Positions 10,185 through 20,287 of a DNA stretch of 33,993 nt are shown piece after piece. Numbering within the stretch: position 1 is the stretch's first letter; each line of letters starts with the position of its first letter. A program made the position numbers and the translations under genes. The DNA lies in NCBI GenBank assembly GCA_030426585.1, contig JAUHYH010000005.1, positions 1 to 33,993 of the forward strand, written 5' to 3'. Under the pieces are notes generated by a model, which was given only the letters and a program-made list of their open reading frames with translations, searched no databases and was not told the DNA's origin. The stretch is from Bacteriovoracia bacterium. Its GTDB lineage: Bacteria; Bdellovibrionota; Bacteriovoracia; Bacteriovoracales; Bacteriovoracaceae.

Positions 10185-12911
10185 ATGATGTTTTTAAGGG
10201 GATTCACTACCATTGGCCTATTATGCTGTCTGTTTTTACAGGGGTGTAGTGATATCAATGATGGTAAGGCCAAGGGAACTGGGCAAAATCCAGGTTTTCC
10301 AGAATGTGATGTTAACTCAGCAAACTTTGAACTTCTTTTAGAAAAGCCCATCCGTTCAGATATTGAATGTGCCTATGAGAAAATAAACTGGCTTGTTAAT
10401 AATGTTCGTGAAGAGCAAGAAGAGAAGGGAAATACCAACATCCTCTCTAAAGAAAATCTTAAGCTTTCCATTGAAAATCGTGAGCCTGAAGCGAGAAAAG
10501 TTTTAGAATACTTAGATCTTTTCTTCGACCTCAACCGTTTCGTCCTTGGTTCAGAAGAAGGGCTTATTATTGAAGATGACTTTCGGGCCTTGAGAGATTT
10601 TCTAATTGTGTTTAACGGAGAGTTTTCTAAGATCTATAAGCATTTCGCTGCTGAAACTCGAAATAATGAAACTCTTTATAACATCCATTATAATTCTCTG
10701 AATGAAATCCTTTCAACTCTTCGTTATATTATCCTTGAAGCAAAAACCGCAGACGGAGAAGACATCTCGCTTAAAGGGCTTTTGAGCCGGCACACTGATA
10801 CAAACCGCGAGATTAATCTTTCTGAACTATTCGACTTATTAAAGGTTGAAGAAGAAGGGAAGTCTTGGCTCTTCTTGAAAAAACTTATTATCGGTGGAGA
10901 TTCAAACGTTATCACCAATACTGAGTTCCTTGAGTTCTTAGAAAAAGAAATCGAAGATGAGAGTGGCAAAAAGGTTGGGGTTGAGAATAAAATTCTTAAA
11001 GTGGTCGAGGTTGGATACAATCTCTATCGACAATTAAAGCTTCGTTTTGATACTCCTCAAAAGCGTTATTCTTTTCAAAATGCAAACTACGAACTCGCTA
11101 AAGAGTTAATTTACAGAGAGTGTATAAAGAATTGTAAGAGTTCTGTACTGGAACGGAGAGTTTATAAAGAAGAGTCTCTGGTAAATATGATGGAGATTGC
11201 TCGTTGGATAAATTACTTCTTTGCAGAGGATTTAAAATTCAGTGGCAAAACTATTAATCTTTTGAATTACGATTGGGAAATTGGAAGGATTAAAGAAATT
11301 TTCCTTGGAAATAATTCAAATGAAATTACATATAAAGATGTCGAAAAGTTGTTTGACCTGCTTTCAGAAATAACAGATATCGGAGACGACTTCTCTGTTC
11401 TATTCACTCACAATCAAGACCTTATGCTTGATAAACAGCAGCGAATTACCGAAAAAACTCCGATTAAAAACCTTGTGAAGAAACAAAAGAGTCTCTTGAA
11501 GGACTCAGATAATTATAATCTTTTTAAATATGTTCTTAAAACATTCAGATATTTTGAAGGGCAGAACAGAATACCGATTTATAGTTCTGAATACCATAGA
11601 GATAATAAGAGCATTGTTTTTTATGGACAGTTTGAGCACCTTTTAAGAAAAGTCGCGAAATTCTATGAGCGACAATACCCTTGTGATAAACGAAAAATCT
11701 ATTACATCTATAATTTCGAAACAGGAAAGAAAGAGCCAGAGAAGCTTTTCCACGACTATTATTGTGATGTTGGCTGGCGAAAGAGAAAAGAGGATTATGC
11801 GGGTAATGTCGATTTAGGGCAGCTTTATCTCATTATTCTAGAGTTTAGACAGCTTTTCAGAGAAGCCGGGATTATCGAGAAAGGTAAAGAGGACAGCTCG
11901 GCTGAAAATGCTTTAACAATTCCAGATCTCTTCATTTATTCGGCGAATGATGATGGTAAGATCCAAGTCAGTGAACTTCTTGAATTCTTTTTTGGAATTT
12001 TTAGTGCTGTTGAAATTAAAGACGATATCGTTTCTCAATTGAGAGTAAACTCTGACCAGAATGTGCCTAAGGATGTTTATTTTGCTAAAGCTGATTGTCA
12101 GATTGTGGATATCTATAAAGGAGAGCCTCGGTATGATACGAAGTGTATCCGAGATCATTTCTATTTCTTTTTAAGACAAAAAAATGCAAAACATAATGAT
12201 ACGCATTTTAAGTATTTACCAAACCTAGAGAAGTTCTATGATAAATATCGATCGGTAGATCCCAATGATACTTCACTAACAAAAGAGTTGAGAAGATACA
12301 CTTTATTACTCGAGGGTTATACCAAGTCCTGTGCTTACGATAATGTCCCTTACAGTGAGAGTGATATCATGGCGGTTTATACGGGTATGTTTAGTATTGA
12401 ATCGACAATGGGAAAATTTGATCTCAATGGGGATAATATCCTTAATGAGTATACCAATGATGCTGGCGAGAAAATTAATGAAGTAGAGCTTGCGTACCAG
12501 AACCATTTTAAGCCAGGCCTTTGGGCGATAGTCCAGGATTTCATCAAAGGCGAGGCTGAAGAACAAGACAACTTTAAGCCTTATGATCCCTCCAAGGATC
12601 CTTGGATTGTTAGACAAGTTTTTCAGTATCTTGCAAAACACAAGTCACTACCCGATGAGTTCACCTGGAAAACACTTGTTAAAGGGGTTGGAGTCGTAAC
12701 TGGGGGCTTTCCTTCAATTGGGCGTGATGGGATTGCTAGTATTCTTGTTGTTCTCCAGAATCTAACTGAGCCTAAAAGAAAAATCCGCTACGAGAGAGCT
12801 GGGAAGCGTTATTTCACACCTGAAGAGAAATGTATGAAGGAATTGCCTCCGGGTGAGACAAAACTCATTAGAAAACAGCAAGATTGTCTTGTGGATGGTA
12901 ACTGTTCTTAG
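10185..12911 (+). CDS. large lipoprotein with EF-hand-like Ca2+-binding loops (paralog 2)
   Basis: From ATG 10185: MMFLRGFTTIGLLCCLFLQGC lipobox; DLNGDN loop from 12420 and SANDDGKIQVSE; collinear with the previous CDS. The ORF track starts at GTG 10152, but ATG 10185 gives a cleaner signal peptide. Confidence 0.8.
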   Translation: MMFLRGFTTIGLLCCLFLQGCSDINDGKAKGTGQNPGFPECDVNSANFELLLEKPIRSDIECAYEKINWLVNNVREEQEEKGNTNILSKENLKLSIENREPEARKVLEYLDLFFDLNRFVLGSEEGLIIEDDFRALRDFLIVFNGEFSKIYKHFAAETRNNETLYNIHYNSLNEILSTLRYIILEAKTADGEDISLKGLLSRHTDTNREINLSELFDLLKVEEEGKSWLFLKKLIIGGDSNVITNTEFLEFLEKEIEDESGKKVGVENKILKVVEVGYNLYRQLKLRFDTPQKRYSFQNANYELAKELIYRECIKNCKSSVLERRVYKEESLVNMMEIARWINYFFAEDLKFSGKTINLLNYDWEIGRIKEIFLGNNSNEITYKDVEKLFDLLSEITDIGDDFSVLFTHNQDLMLDKQQRITEKTPIKNLVKKQKSLLKDSDNYNLFKYVLKTFRYFEGQNRIPIYSSEYHRDNKSIVFYGQFEHLLRKVAKFYERQYPCDKRKIYYIYNFETGKKEPEKLFHDYYCDVGWRKRKEDYAGNVDLGQLYLIILEFRQLFREAGIIEKGKEDSSAENALTIPDLFIYSANDDGKIQVSELLEFFFGIFSAVEIKDDIVSQLRVNSDQNVPKDVYFAKADCQIVDIYKGEPRYDTKCIRDHFYFFLRQKNAKHNDTHFKYLPNLEKFYDKYRSVDPNDTSLTKELRRYTLLLEGYTKSCAYDNVPYSESDIMAVYTGMFSIESTMGKFDLNGDNILNEYTNDAGEKINEVELAYQNHFKPGLWAIVQDFIKGEAEEQDNFKPYDPSKDPWIVRQVFQYLAKHKSLPDEFTWKTLVKGVGVVTGGFPSIGRDGIASILVVLQNLTEPKRKIRYERAGKRYFTPEEKCMKELPPGETKLIRKQQDCLVDGNCS

Positions 12912-12947
12912 CTTTTCGATACCTTTTTTTCCTGATATTTTGATGTC

Positions 12948-14073
12948 ATGTCTAGTTCAATAGAGCTTTTAAAAGAGCAATCAAACGTTCTTAAAGAATA
13001 CAAAGAGACTCTCGATAAAATTCGGAGGTCACTTTGACATTGAAAAGAAATCCCAGCGTCTAAAAGAGATTGAAGCTCTCGAAACTGATCCTAGTTTTTG
13101 GGACGATAATAATGCAGCTTCAAAGATTCAAAAAGAAAAGTCTCTGCTCCTTAATGTGATAAATTCCTTTGCTCAACTCAATGACAAGTTTGATGAGTTT
13201 GATATTCTTCAAGAATACGCAAAAGAAGGGGATGAAAGTTCTGCACAAGAAGCACTCATGTTACTTGAAAAGATAAGCCCAGAGCTTGCGGCTCAAGAAC
13301 AGAAAGCTTTTCTCTCTGAAGAAACCGATGGGAATAATGCAATCGTCTCTATCAACGCAGGAGCCGGGGGGACCGAGTCATGTGATTGGGCCTCAATGCT
13401 TCAGCGTATGTTGATGAGATGGGCAGAGAAAAACAAATTTAAAACGAAACTTTATGATTTTCAGGATGGTGATTCAGCTGGAATAAAGTCTTGTACTTTC
13501 TCTGTCGAAGGGGACTTTGCTTACGGGCTTTTGAAATCTGAGACCGGTATTCATCGATTAGTGAGAATTTCACCTTTTGACTCCAATGCAAGAAGGCATA
13601 CTTCTTTTGCGTCTGTTTTTGTTTCTCCTGAAATTGATGATGATATAGAAATTGATATTCCTGATAGTGACATTCGTATTGATGTTTATCGTTCTGGTGG
13701 GGCTGGTGGCCAATCTGTTAATACCACTGACTCTGCGGTACGAATTACTCACAACCCAACAGGGATCGTTGTTACCTGTCAGAATGAACGTTCTCAACAT
13801 CAAAACAAAGCGACAGCTTTAAAAATTCTTCGTTCTCGGCTCTATGAAAAAGCGATGGAAGAGAAAAAAGCGGAACAACAAAAAGTAGAAGACAGTAAAA
13901 AAGAAATTGGCTGGGGATCTCAAATCCGCTCCTATGTTCTTCATCCTTACAAGATGGTTAAAGACCATCGAACCAATGAAGAGATGGGATCCGCTGAACG
14001 AGTATTAGATGGTGATATTGATCCTTTTATCAGGGCGTACCTCCAGTGGAGAACGACAGGGGGGACTGAATGA
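12948..14073 (+). CDS. prfB: peptide chain release factor 2, with programmed +1 frameshift; join(12948..13034,13036..14073)
   Basis: ATG 12948 reads MSSSIELLKEQSNVLKEYKETLDKIRRSL then in-frame TGA at 13035-13037; +1 frame continues DIEKKSQRLKEIEALETDPSFWDD... into the 13156 ORF. GGQ region SGGAGGQSVNTTDSAVRITH and SPF anticodon motif present. Confidence 0.95.
13024..13038 (+). promoter_or_regulatory. prfB: prfB programmed +1 frameshift site (internal SD-like GGAGG, CTT TGA C)
   Basis: GGAGGTCACTTTGAC matches the classic prfB layout: SD-like element, 3-nt spacer, CUU UGA C slip/stop context. Confidence 0.95.
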
Positions 14074-15257
14074 ACCTCTCCTTTTGGGCGCTTTTAAAAA
14101 TTTTACTAGAAGGGAAAAACACTCTGGTTTTTCTATTTTTTACAATTCTTGGTCTTTCTTTTTCTATGGGGGTTATCCTTTGTAACTTTGGTTTGATGGA
14201 TGGCTACGAAGTTCTATTGAAAAAAGGATTGAGAAAGAACTCCTCGGATCTAGAAGTTACATCCCAGTTTGGTTTCTTTTCTATTAATAAGAGTTTTAGA
14301 GAGTCTATAGATCAAGAGAAGATAAAAAAGTTTGCAGGTGTTATCAGAACAGAAGGTTTTTTAATTGCGAACCAAAAGAGTAAAGGTGTTCTTGTTAATG
14401 GTATAGATTCCGAAGAATTCAAAACAGTTTCAGCCCTGGACTTCGAGTTTAAAATTGAAGATGGAATTGTTATTGGAACAGCTCTTGCTAAGGAGCTCAA
14501 CGTTCAAGAGGGAGATGATGTCGTTCTCGCTTTTACGAGAGGAAATCAAAACATTGATGACCTGCCATACCTGAATAGTGTTAGAGTCGAAAAAGTTATT
14601 TCTCATGGAATTTATAAAAAAGACTTAAGAGTTGTTTATATGCCGAGAACACAACTTGAAAAATTTGCAAACACAGAAGATCGGGTGAATACAGTATTGA
14701 TTAAACTCGAGGATGTTTCTGAGACTGAGCTTAAAAAAGTTCAAGCTCGTCTTGAAACGAGCCTTGGTTATGGTTTTCTTGTAAAGCCTTATTGGAGTGG
14801 TTTTAAAACGTTAATTGATGCAGTTAAAGTTGAGAAATTTTCAATCACAATTATCCTTCAATTGATTATTGTGATTGGTCTTTTTAATATTGTGGCGTTT
14901 ATTAATTTTAACACAATTAAAAAGTCTCAAGAATTTTTTATGTTAAGGGCCTTAGGAGTAAGTGCTAAAGCGATTCATCAATTTTGGGTTGGGCTAATTA
15001 TTCTCATTTGGTTGAGCTCTTGTGTACTTTCATTACTGATGACTTTTTTTATAGATAATGTTGTCCTCAAGCTTCCCTTCTTAAAGCTTCCAGGAAGTAT
15101 CTATGAGTTAGATTATCTTTCTTTATACCTAAAGCCTTCAGGGGTTTTTATTGTCTTTGCTCTGACTTTTCTTTGGTCTCTTGGAGTGATTCTCTTTATA
15201 CTATGGCGTGAGAGAAGAAAAAGTATTCTTGCGGGATTAAGACAAAGGTTTGCATGA
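14070..15257 (+). CDS. lolC: LolC/LolE-type ABC transporter permease (lipoprotein release)
   Basis: N-terminal TM segment, large periplasmic domain, three C-terminal TM segments; directly followed by LolD-like ATPase with a 4-nt overlap. LolC vs LolE not distinguishable. Confidence 0.8.
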   Translation: MNLSFWALLKILLEGKNTLVFLFFTILGLSFSMGVILCNFGLMDGYEVLLKKGLRKNSSDLEVTSQFGFFSINKSFRESIDQEKIKKFAGVIRTEGFLIANQKSKGVLVNGIDSEEFKTVSALDFEFKIEDGIVIGTALAKELNVQEGDDVVLAFTRGNQNIDDLPYLNSVRVEKVISHGIYKKDLRVVYMPRTQLEKFANTEDRVNTVLIKLEDVSETELKKVQARLETSLGYGFLVKPYWSGFKTLIDAVKVEKFSITIILQLIIVIGLFNIVAFINFNTIKKSQEFFMLRALGVSAKAIHQFWVGLIILIWLSSCVLSLLMTFFIDNVVLKLPFLKLPGSIYELDYLSLYLKPSGVFIVFALTFLWSLGVILFILWRERRKSILAGLRQRFA

Positions 15258-15907
15258 TCCAGGTTATTGACTTAAGAAAATCATACTCAGAAGTAGAGGT
15301 ATTAAAGGGGATTAATCTTCAGCTTGAAGACAAAAGCCAGTCGGTAATCCTAGGAAGTTCAGGCTCTGGTAAGTCGACACTTCTTTACCTGGTTGGAGGG
15401 CTTGAAACTCCAACATCGGGAAAAATTTCAGTTGGGGGAAAGGATTATTCAAAGCTTTCAGATGGAGAACTTTCTGAATTTAGAAACAATCAAATAGGAT
15501 TTGTTTTTCAGTTTCACTTTTTATTATCGAGTTTAACTTGTGAACAAAATATATTGCTCCCTGTTAAAATAGCTGGAAGGAAACAAAAACCATTTATTGA
15601 GCTTACTGAAATGCTGGCCAAATACTTAGGAGTAACTCATTGCCTCAAAAAATACCCCTATCAAATCTCAGGAGGAGAGCAGCAAAGGGTTAATATTATT
15701 AGGGCCTTGATTTTAAAGCCTAAGCTACTACTCTGTGATGAGCCTACTGGAAATCTCGATTCTAAAAACTCTGAGAAAGTAATTGGCCTTCTTAAAGAGC
15801 TTGCGAGTGAGCTTGGCTCTACTTTGGTTGTTGTTACCCATGACCTCAAAATAGCATCACAATTTCCTTACAAAATAACCATTGAAGATGGTCAACTAAT
15901 TCGCTAA
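15254..15907 (+). CDS. lolD: LolD-like ABC transporter ATP-binding protein
   Basis: Walker A GSSGSGKST, IGFVFQFHFLL, signature ISGGEQQRV, Walker B LLLCDEPTGNLD. Confidence 0.9.
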   Translation: MIQVIDLRKSYSEVEVLKGINLQLEDKSQSVILGSSGSGKSTLLYLVGGLETPTSGKISVGGKDYSKLSDGELSEFRNNQIGFVFQFHFLLSSLTCEQNILLPVKIAGRKQKPFIELTEMLAKYLGVTHCLKKYPYQISGGEQQRVNIIRALILKPKLLLCDEPTGNLDSKNSEKVIGLLKELASELGSTLVVVTHDLKIASQFPYKITIEDGQLIR

Positions 15908-15942
15908 AATTTTTTGATATCGACGTCTTTGCACAAAGCAGT

Positions 15943-18246
15943 ATGTACATGAAGTTATTGGTATTTTGTGTTTTGATGGGCGCCTATTCCCTGCCGATCT
16001 GGGCGCAAGGAAAAAACGGAATCGGCCCCGAAAAAACACTCTTTAAAATTCAAAAAATTAAGATCGAAGGATTGAGAAAAATAGAGCCGGAGGCCATCCT
16101 CGATAAGATCAAGTCATCACCGGGTCGGCGAATTACGAACTACCAGCTTCGTTCAGACATTAAAAAGATTTATGAAATGCAATTTTTTGAAAGCGTTGAA
16201 GCCCACCAACAAGGTGAGACGCTTGTTTTTAAGATTAAAGAAAAGCCAATCGTAAAAAAGATTTTCATCGAAGGTAATGATGAGATTGGTGATGATGAGC
16301 TGAAGGAACAAATTTCTCTTAAAGAGTTCAATATAATTAATGTTAGCAACCTTAAAAATGACGTTGTTACAATTCAAAAAATGTATGAAGAGAAAGGTTA
16401 TTATCTTTCTCAAGTTGATTACGAAATTAAACCCGTAAATAATGAAACGGTTGTTGTTACTTTTAGTATCAAAGAGTTTGATAAGGTTAAAGTTAAAAAA
16501 GTCACTTTCCTTGGGAACAAAGATCTTCCAGATGATGAACTTAAAAACTTCATGATGACTCAAGAGGATTCTACTTTCTCAGGTCTTTCAGACTCAGGGA
16601 GTTTTAAAGAGTTTAACTTTCAGGCTGATATTGAGCGACTTTCTTATTATTATCGAACCAAAGGTTACTTACAGGTTAACGTCGGGAACCCCGTTATTAC
16701 GGTTTCTGAGGATCGGAAGTGGATTTTCATCACTCTCAATATTACGGAAGGACCTCAATACGAAGTTCGCGAGATTAACTATCGTGGAGATCTCCTTTTT
16801 ACGGAAAGTGAATTAGCTGAGAAAACAAGCCTTAAAACGGGAGAGACCTATTCAGAAGAAAGCCTTCGGAAGGATATTCAAAACCTCACCGAAATGTACC
16901 AAGATCTTGGTTATGCTTTCGTAAACGTTCTTCGAACATTAACTCCTGTTGAGGAAGACGGTAAGAACAAAGTTGATATCAATTTCTCATTTGAGAAAGG
17001 TAAGATTGCCTATTTTGGTAATATCAATGTGCGAGGAAATACTAAGACTCGTGATAAGGTTGTTCGTCGAGAGTTACGAATCCTTGAAGGGATGAAGTTC
17101 TCAGGATCTAAGCTTAGAATCTCAAAAGAAAATGTTAATCGATTAGGATTTTTTGAACCGGGTAGTGTTGTCTTCAATACGGTTTCAAGAAAAAACCGAG
17201 ATAATATTCTTGATGTTAATATCTCTGTAAAAGAACGTCAGACCGGACAAATTTCCATTGGGGCTGGTTACTCGACGGGGACGAGAGGGTTTTTACAAGC
17301 TTCAATCCGTCAGAATAACTTTAGAGGTTTAGGACAGAACTTAAATTTCAACTTAAGCTTTTCTGATGTTGAGCAAAACTACAGCCTTGGTTTAACTGAG
17401 CCTTATTTTAATGATACCCAATTCACCGTTGGAGGGCTTGTTTATCGTAACCGCTCAACGCTTGTTGAAGATTATACCTTTGTAAAAGAAGGAGGAGAGG
17501 TTCGAGTCGGTTATCCGATTTTTGAATACACTCGTCTCTTTGTTACTTACGGTCTTGAAGAAACAGAAGTTAAAAATGCTCCCAACCCATCAATTGTTGA
17601 AGAAGATGAGAATGGGATTGCTTCAGGGGTTGAAGTTTCCCTCGTTACTGATAAAAGAAATAACGCATTTGAGCCGACAGATGGATACTATACTCGGTTT
17701 GCCGTTGAATATGTTGGGCTTGGGTTTGATCAAAGGTGGTTAAGCACTCAAATCGACGGAAGGATCTACCAGCCTATTTGGAATGATCTTATCTTTCGTT
17801 CACGTTTAAGAGTTTCTCAGCTTTTTGAAACATCCGAAAATCGAAATATTCCAAGAACAGAAAAATACCAAATGGGTGGAGCTCGGAACCTAAGAGGTTA
17901 TGTTATTGGTGATATTGGACCTCAAAGAGAGTTTACTGACCCGGCAACATCTCAGCCTCGTCTTTATAATGTTGGTGGACTTCATTCAGTGCTTGGAACG
18001 ATTGAGCTTGAACATCCTCTCGTTAGAGAAGCGGGTCTTAAGTGGGCCGTCTTCTATGACTTTGGGAATGTTTTTGAGGATTATATTGGTAAAGATGGTG
18101 ACTATAGTATGAAACAGGACTGGGGGTTTGGAGTGAGATGGTTCTCTCCAATCGGAGTTCTACGATTTGAGTTTGGTTATCCAATCAATCGTGAAGATGG
18201 AATCTCTGCCAATCAGTTCTTTTTTGATATTGGACAAATATTTTAG
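15943..18246 (+). CDS. bamA: outer membrane protein assembly factor BamA
   Basis: Signal peptide, repeated POTRA domains, barrel with MGGARNLRGY motif, C-terminal Phe. Confidence 0.95.
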   Translation: MYMKLLVFCVLMGAYSLPIWAQGKNGIGPEKTLFKIQKIKIEGLRKIEPEAILDKIKSSPGRRITNYQLRSDIKKIYEMQFFESVEAHQQGETLVFKIKEKPIVKKIFIEGNDEIGDDELKEQISLKEFNIINVSNLKNDVVTIQKMYEEKGYYLSQVDYEIKPVNNETVVVTFSIKEFDKVKVKKVTFLGNKDLPDDELKNFMMTQEDSTFSGLSDSGSFKEFNFQADIERLSYYYRTKGYLQVNVGNPVITVSEDRKWIFITLNITEGPQYEVREINYRGDLLFTESELAEKTSLKTGETYSEESLRKDIQNLTEMYQDLGYAFVNVLRTLTPVEEDGKNKVDINFSFEKGKIAYFGNINVRGNTKTRDKVVRRELRILEGMKFSGSKLRISKENVNRLGFFEPGSVVFNTVSRKNRDNILDVNISVKERQTGQISIGAGYSTGTRGFLQASIRQNNFRGLGQNLNFNLSFSDVEQNYSLGLTEPYFNDTQFTVGGLVYRNRSTLVEDYTFVKEGGEVRVGYPIFEYTRLFVTYGLEETEVKNAPNPSIVEEDENGIASGVEVSLVTDKRNNAFEPTDGYYTRFAVEYVGLGFDQRWLSTQIDGRIYQPIWNDLIFRSRLRVSQLFETSENRNIPRTEKYQMGGARNLRGYVIGDIGPQREFTDPATSQPRLYNVGGLHSVLGTIELEHPLVREAGLKWAVFYDFGNVFEDYIGKDGDYSMKQDWGFGVRWFSPIGVLRFEFGYPINREDGISANQFFFDIGQIF

Positions 18247-18260
18247 AATCGGAGGATACG

Positions 18261-18770
18261 ATGAAGAAAATTTTAATAGGAATACTTTTGCTTTCAAGTG
18301 CAGCTGTTTTCTCAGCTGATTCAGTGACAATTGGAGTGATTAATATACAGCAAGTTCTTGACTCAATTAAAGAAGGGAAGAGGGTAACTTCTAAGCTTAA
18401 AAAGTCGTTTGATAACAAGAAAAAGACAATCAAAAAGGAAGAAGAAAAGCTTAAGAAGAAAAGAGATGATCTTATGAAACAAGCTTCCCTTCTAAGCGCT
18501 GAAGCACGAGGGAAGAAAGAACGTGAACTTCAAGCTGATTTCATGAAACTTCAGCAGCAAACGATGGGTTATCAAAAAGAGATTCAGAAGCAAGAAGCTG
18601 AATTAAAAAAGCCAATCCTTGAAAAAATTAAAAAGATCGTTGATCAAGTTTCTCAAAAATCTGGTGTTGATTTCACGGTTGAAGTGAGTGCTTCTCCGGT
18701 TGTTTTTGCAAAATCTAAAAAAGACCTAACTGAAGAAGTCATTAAAATTTACGATTCAAAATATAAGTAG
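18261..18770 (+). CDS. skp: OmpH/Skp family periplasmic chaperone
   Basis: Signal peptide, IGVINIQQVLDS..., long Lys/Glu-rich coiled coil; immediately after bamA. Confidence 0.88.
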   Translation: MKKILIGILLLSSAAVFSADSVTIGVINIQQVLDSIKEGKRVTSKLKKSFDNKKKTIKKEEEKLKKKRDDLMKQASLLSAEARGKKERELQADFMKLQQQTMGYQKEIQKQEAELKKPILEKIKKIVDQVSQKSGVDFTVEVSASPVVFAKSKKDLTEEVIKIYDSKYK

Positions 18771-19777
18771 TGAACTTAAAAGACCTCAAATCAATTAAGC
18801 TTGAACAGGGGAAGGCTCTTATGGCCAACTCTGTTTCACTACCGAAGGAGCCCCAGAATGGGTCTCTTTGCTTTGTGAAATCAAAAAGATTTCTAAAAGA
18901 GTTATTTGAGGGTATTGAAAGAAATCAGGCTAAAGACCTTGGCCTGATTGTGCCAGAAGATCTTTGGAGTGCTGAAAAGAAAAATCTTTCCGCTCATAAA
19001 TCATTTACTTGGGTCGCGACAACAAAAAACTTTGATCAAGCCATGATCGATGTATCGAAGGTTTTTTATGATCAGAAGTTTGAAGGTATTCAACATTTAG
19101 TTGATGGGCGACAACTAGGAACTTGTGAAATCGATCCTAGTGCTGAAATTTCTCAAAATGTTTTTCTAGGGGATAATGTAAAGATCGCTGAAGGTGTAAA
19201 GCTTTATCCAGGTTGTGTGGTTGGCTCTAATGTTTCAATTGGAGCAGGAACAATCCTCTTTCCTAATGTCACAATTTATTCCTTTACGAAGATTGGTTCT
19301 CAATGTCGAATTCATTCAGGAGTCGTGATTGGGGGAGATGGTTTTGGTTATAATTTCATTGAAGGTATGCATAAAAAGGTTTGGCATTTTGGTGGAGTTG
19401 AAATTGGAAATGATGTAGAGATTGGAGCTAATACGACAATTGATATGGGGACCTTTACTCCGACAAAAATTGGAGAGGGTTCTAAACTCGATGATCAAGT
19501 TATGATTGCTCACAATGTTCAACTTGGAAGAGGGGTTGTCATTTGCGGGCATACGGGATGTGCCGGAAGTTCAGTCATCGGTGATTTTACTTTTATTAGT
19601 GGAAATTGCTCTATTTCAAATGACACAAAGGTTGGTTCTGGTTGTCAGGTTGCAGGAGCAACGATTGTGACCAAGGACATTCCTGATGGGCAAACAGTTG
19701 CGGGTTATCCTGCCACTGATATAAAAGAATGGCGCCGAAGTATTATTCACTTTCAAAAACAAGGCCAAAGGTCGTAG
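18770..19777 (+). CDS. lpxD: UDP-3-O-acylglucosamine N-acyltransferase
   Basis: Left-handed beta-helix hexapeptide repeats, HSGVVIGGDGFGYNF, IGANTTIDMG; GTG start overlapping the ompH stop. Confidence 0.92.
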   Translation: MNLKDLKSIKLEQGKALMANSVSLPKEPQNGSLCFVKSKRFLKELFEGIERNQAKDLGLIVPEDLWSAEKKNLSAHKSFTWVATTKNFDQAMIDVSKVFYDQKFEGIQHLVDGRQLGTCEIDPSAEISQNVFLGDNVKIAEGVKLYPGCVVGSNVSIGAGTILFPNVTIYSFTKIGSQCRIHSGVVIGGDGFGYNFIEGMHKKVWHFGGVEIGNDVEIGANTTIDMGTFTPTKIGEGSKLDDQVMIAHNVQLGRGVVICGHTGCAGSSVIGDFTFISGNCSISNDTKVGSGCQVAGATIVTKDIPDGQTVAGYPATDIKEWRRSIIHFQKQGQRS

Positions 19778-20284
19778 ATGCTCTATAATAAAGCCGCTGT
19801 CCTCGATTTTCTTCCCCATCGACCTCCCTTTCTTTTTGTGGACTCTATTGAAGAGGTCCACCTAACAGAGGGTTGGGGGGAATCAATTTCTAATATAAAT
19901 TCGAAGAGTTTTGTTGGTTCGTATGCAGTCGGTGACTTTAAAATACGGCCTGATCTTGAAATTTTAAAAGGCCATTTCCCGGGGAATCCAATTTTACCAG
20001 GCGTGGTACAAGTGGAAATGGGTGCTCAGGTTTGCCCTTTTATTTTTATGAATGCTTTTGAAGATCAAATGTCTGACTATGTTTTAGATGTCTCTCTACT
20101 TGGTGTAGATAAGACTCGCTTTCGAAAACCAATTGTACCTGGAATGAATATTCGTTTTCGGGGGAAACTAATCAAAACTCGAGGGCCTTATATGACTTTT
20201 GAGTGTGAGATGGAATGTGCAGGAGAGATCGTTTCCTCTTCTGAAGTTTTTGCATTGTTAAATTTTAATAAGAAAGAGGGGTAA
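19778..20284 (+). CDS. fabZ: (3R)-hydroxyacyl-ACP dehydratase FabZ-like
   Basis: HRPPFLFVDSIEEV and GHFPGNPILPGVVQVEMGAQ; located between lpxD and lpxA. Confidence 0.87.
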   Translation: MLYNKAAVLDFLPHRPPFLFVDSIEEVHLTEGWGESISNINSKSFVGSYAVGDFKIRPDLEILKGHFPGNPILPGVVQVEMGAQVCPFIFMNAFEDQMSDYVLDVSLLGVDKTRFRKPIVPGMNIRFRGKLIKTRGPYMTFECEMECAGEIVSSSEVFALLNFNKKEG

Positions 20285-20287
20285 TTC

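Noticed and set aside
16153-16563. 136-aa minus-strand ORF within bamA
   Set aside because: Antisense to a clearly conserved coding frame, low-complexity N/I/F-rich composition, no SD or family.
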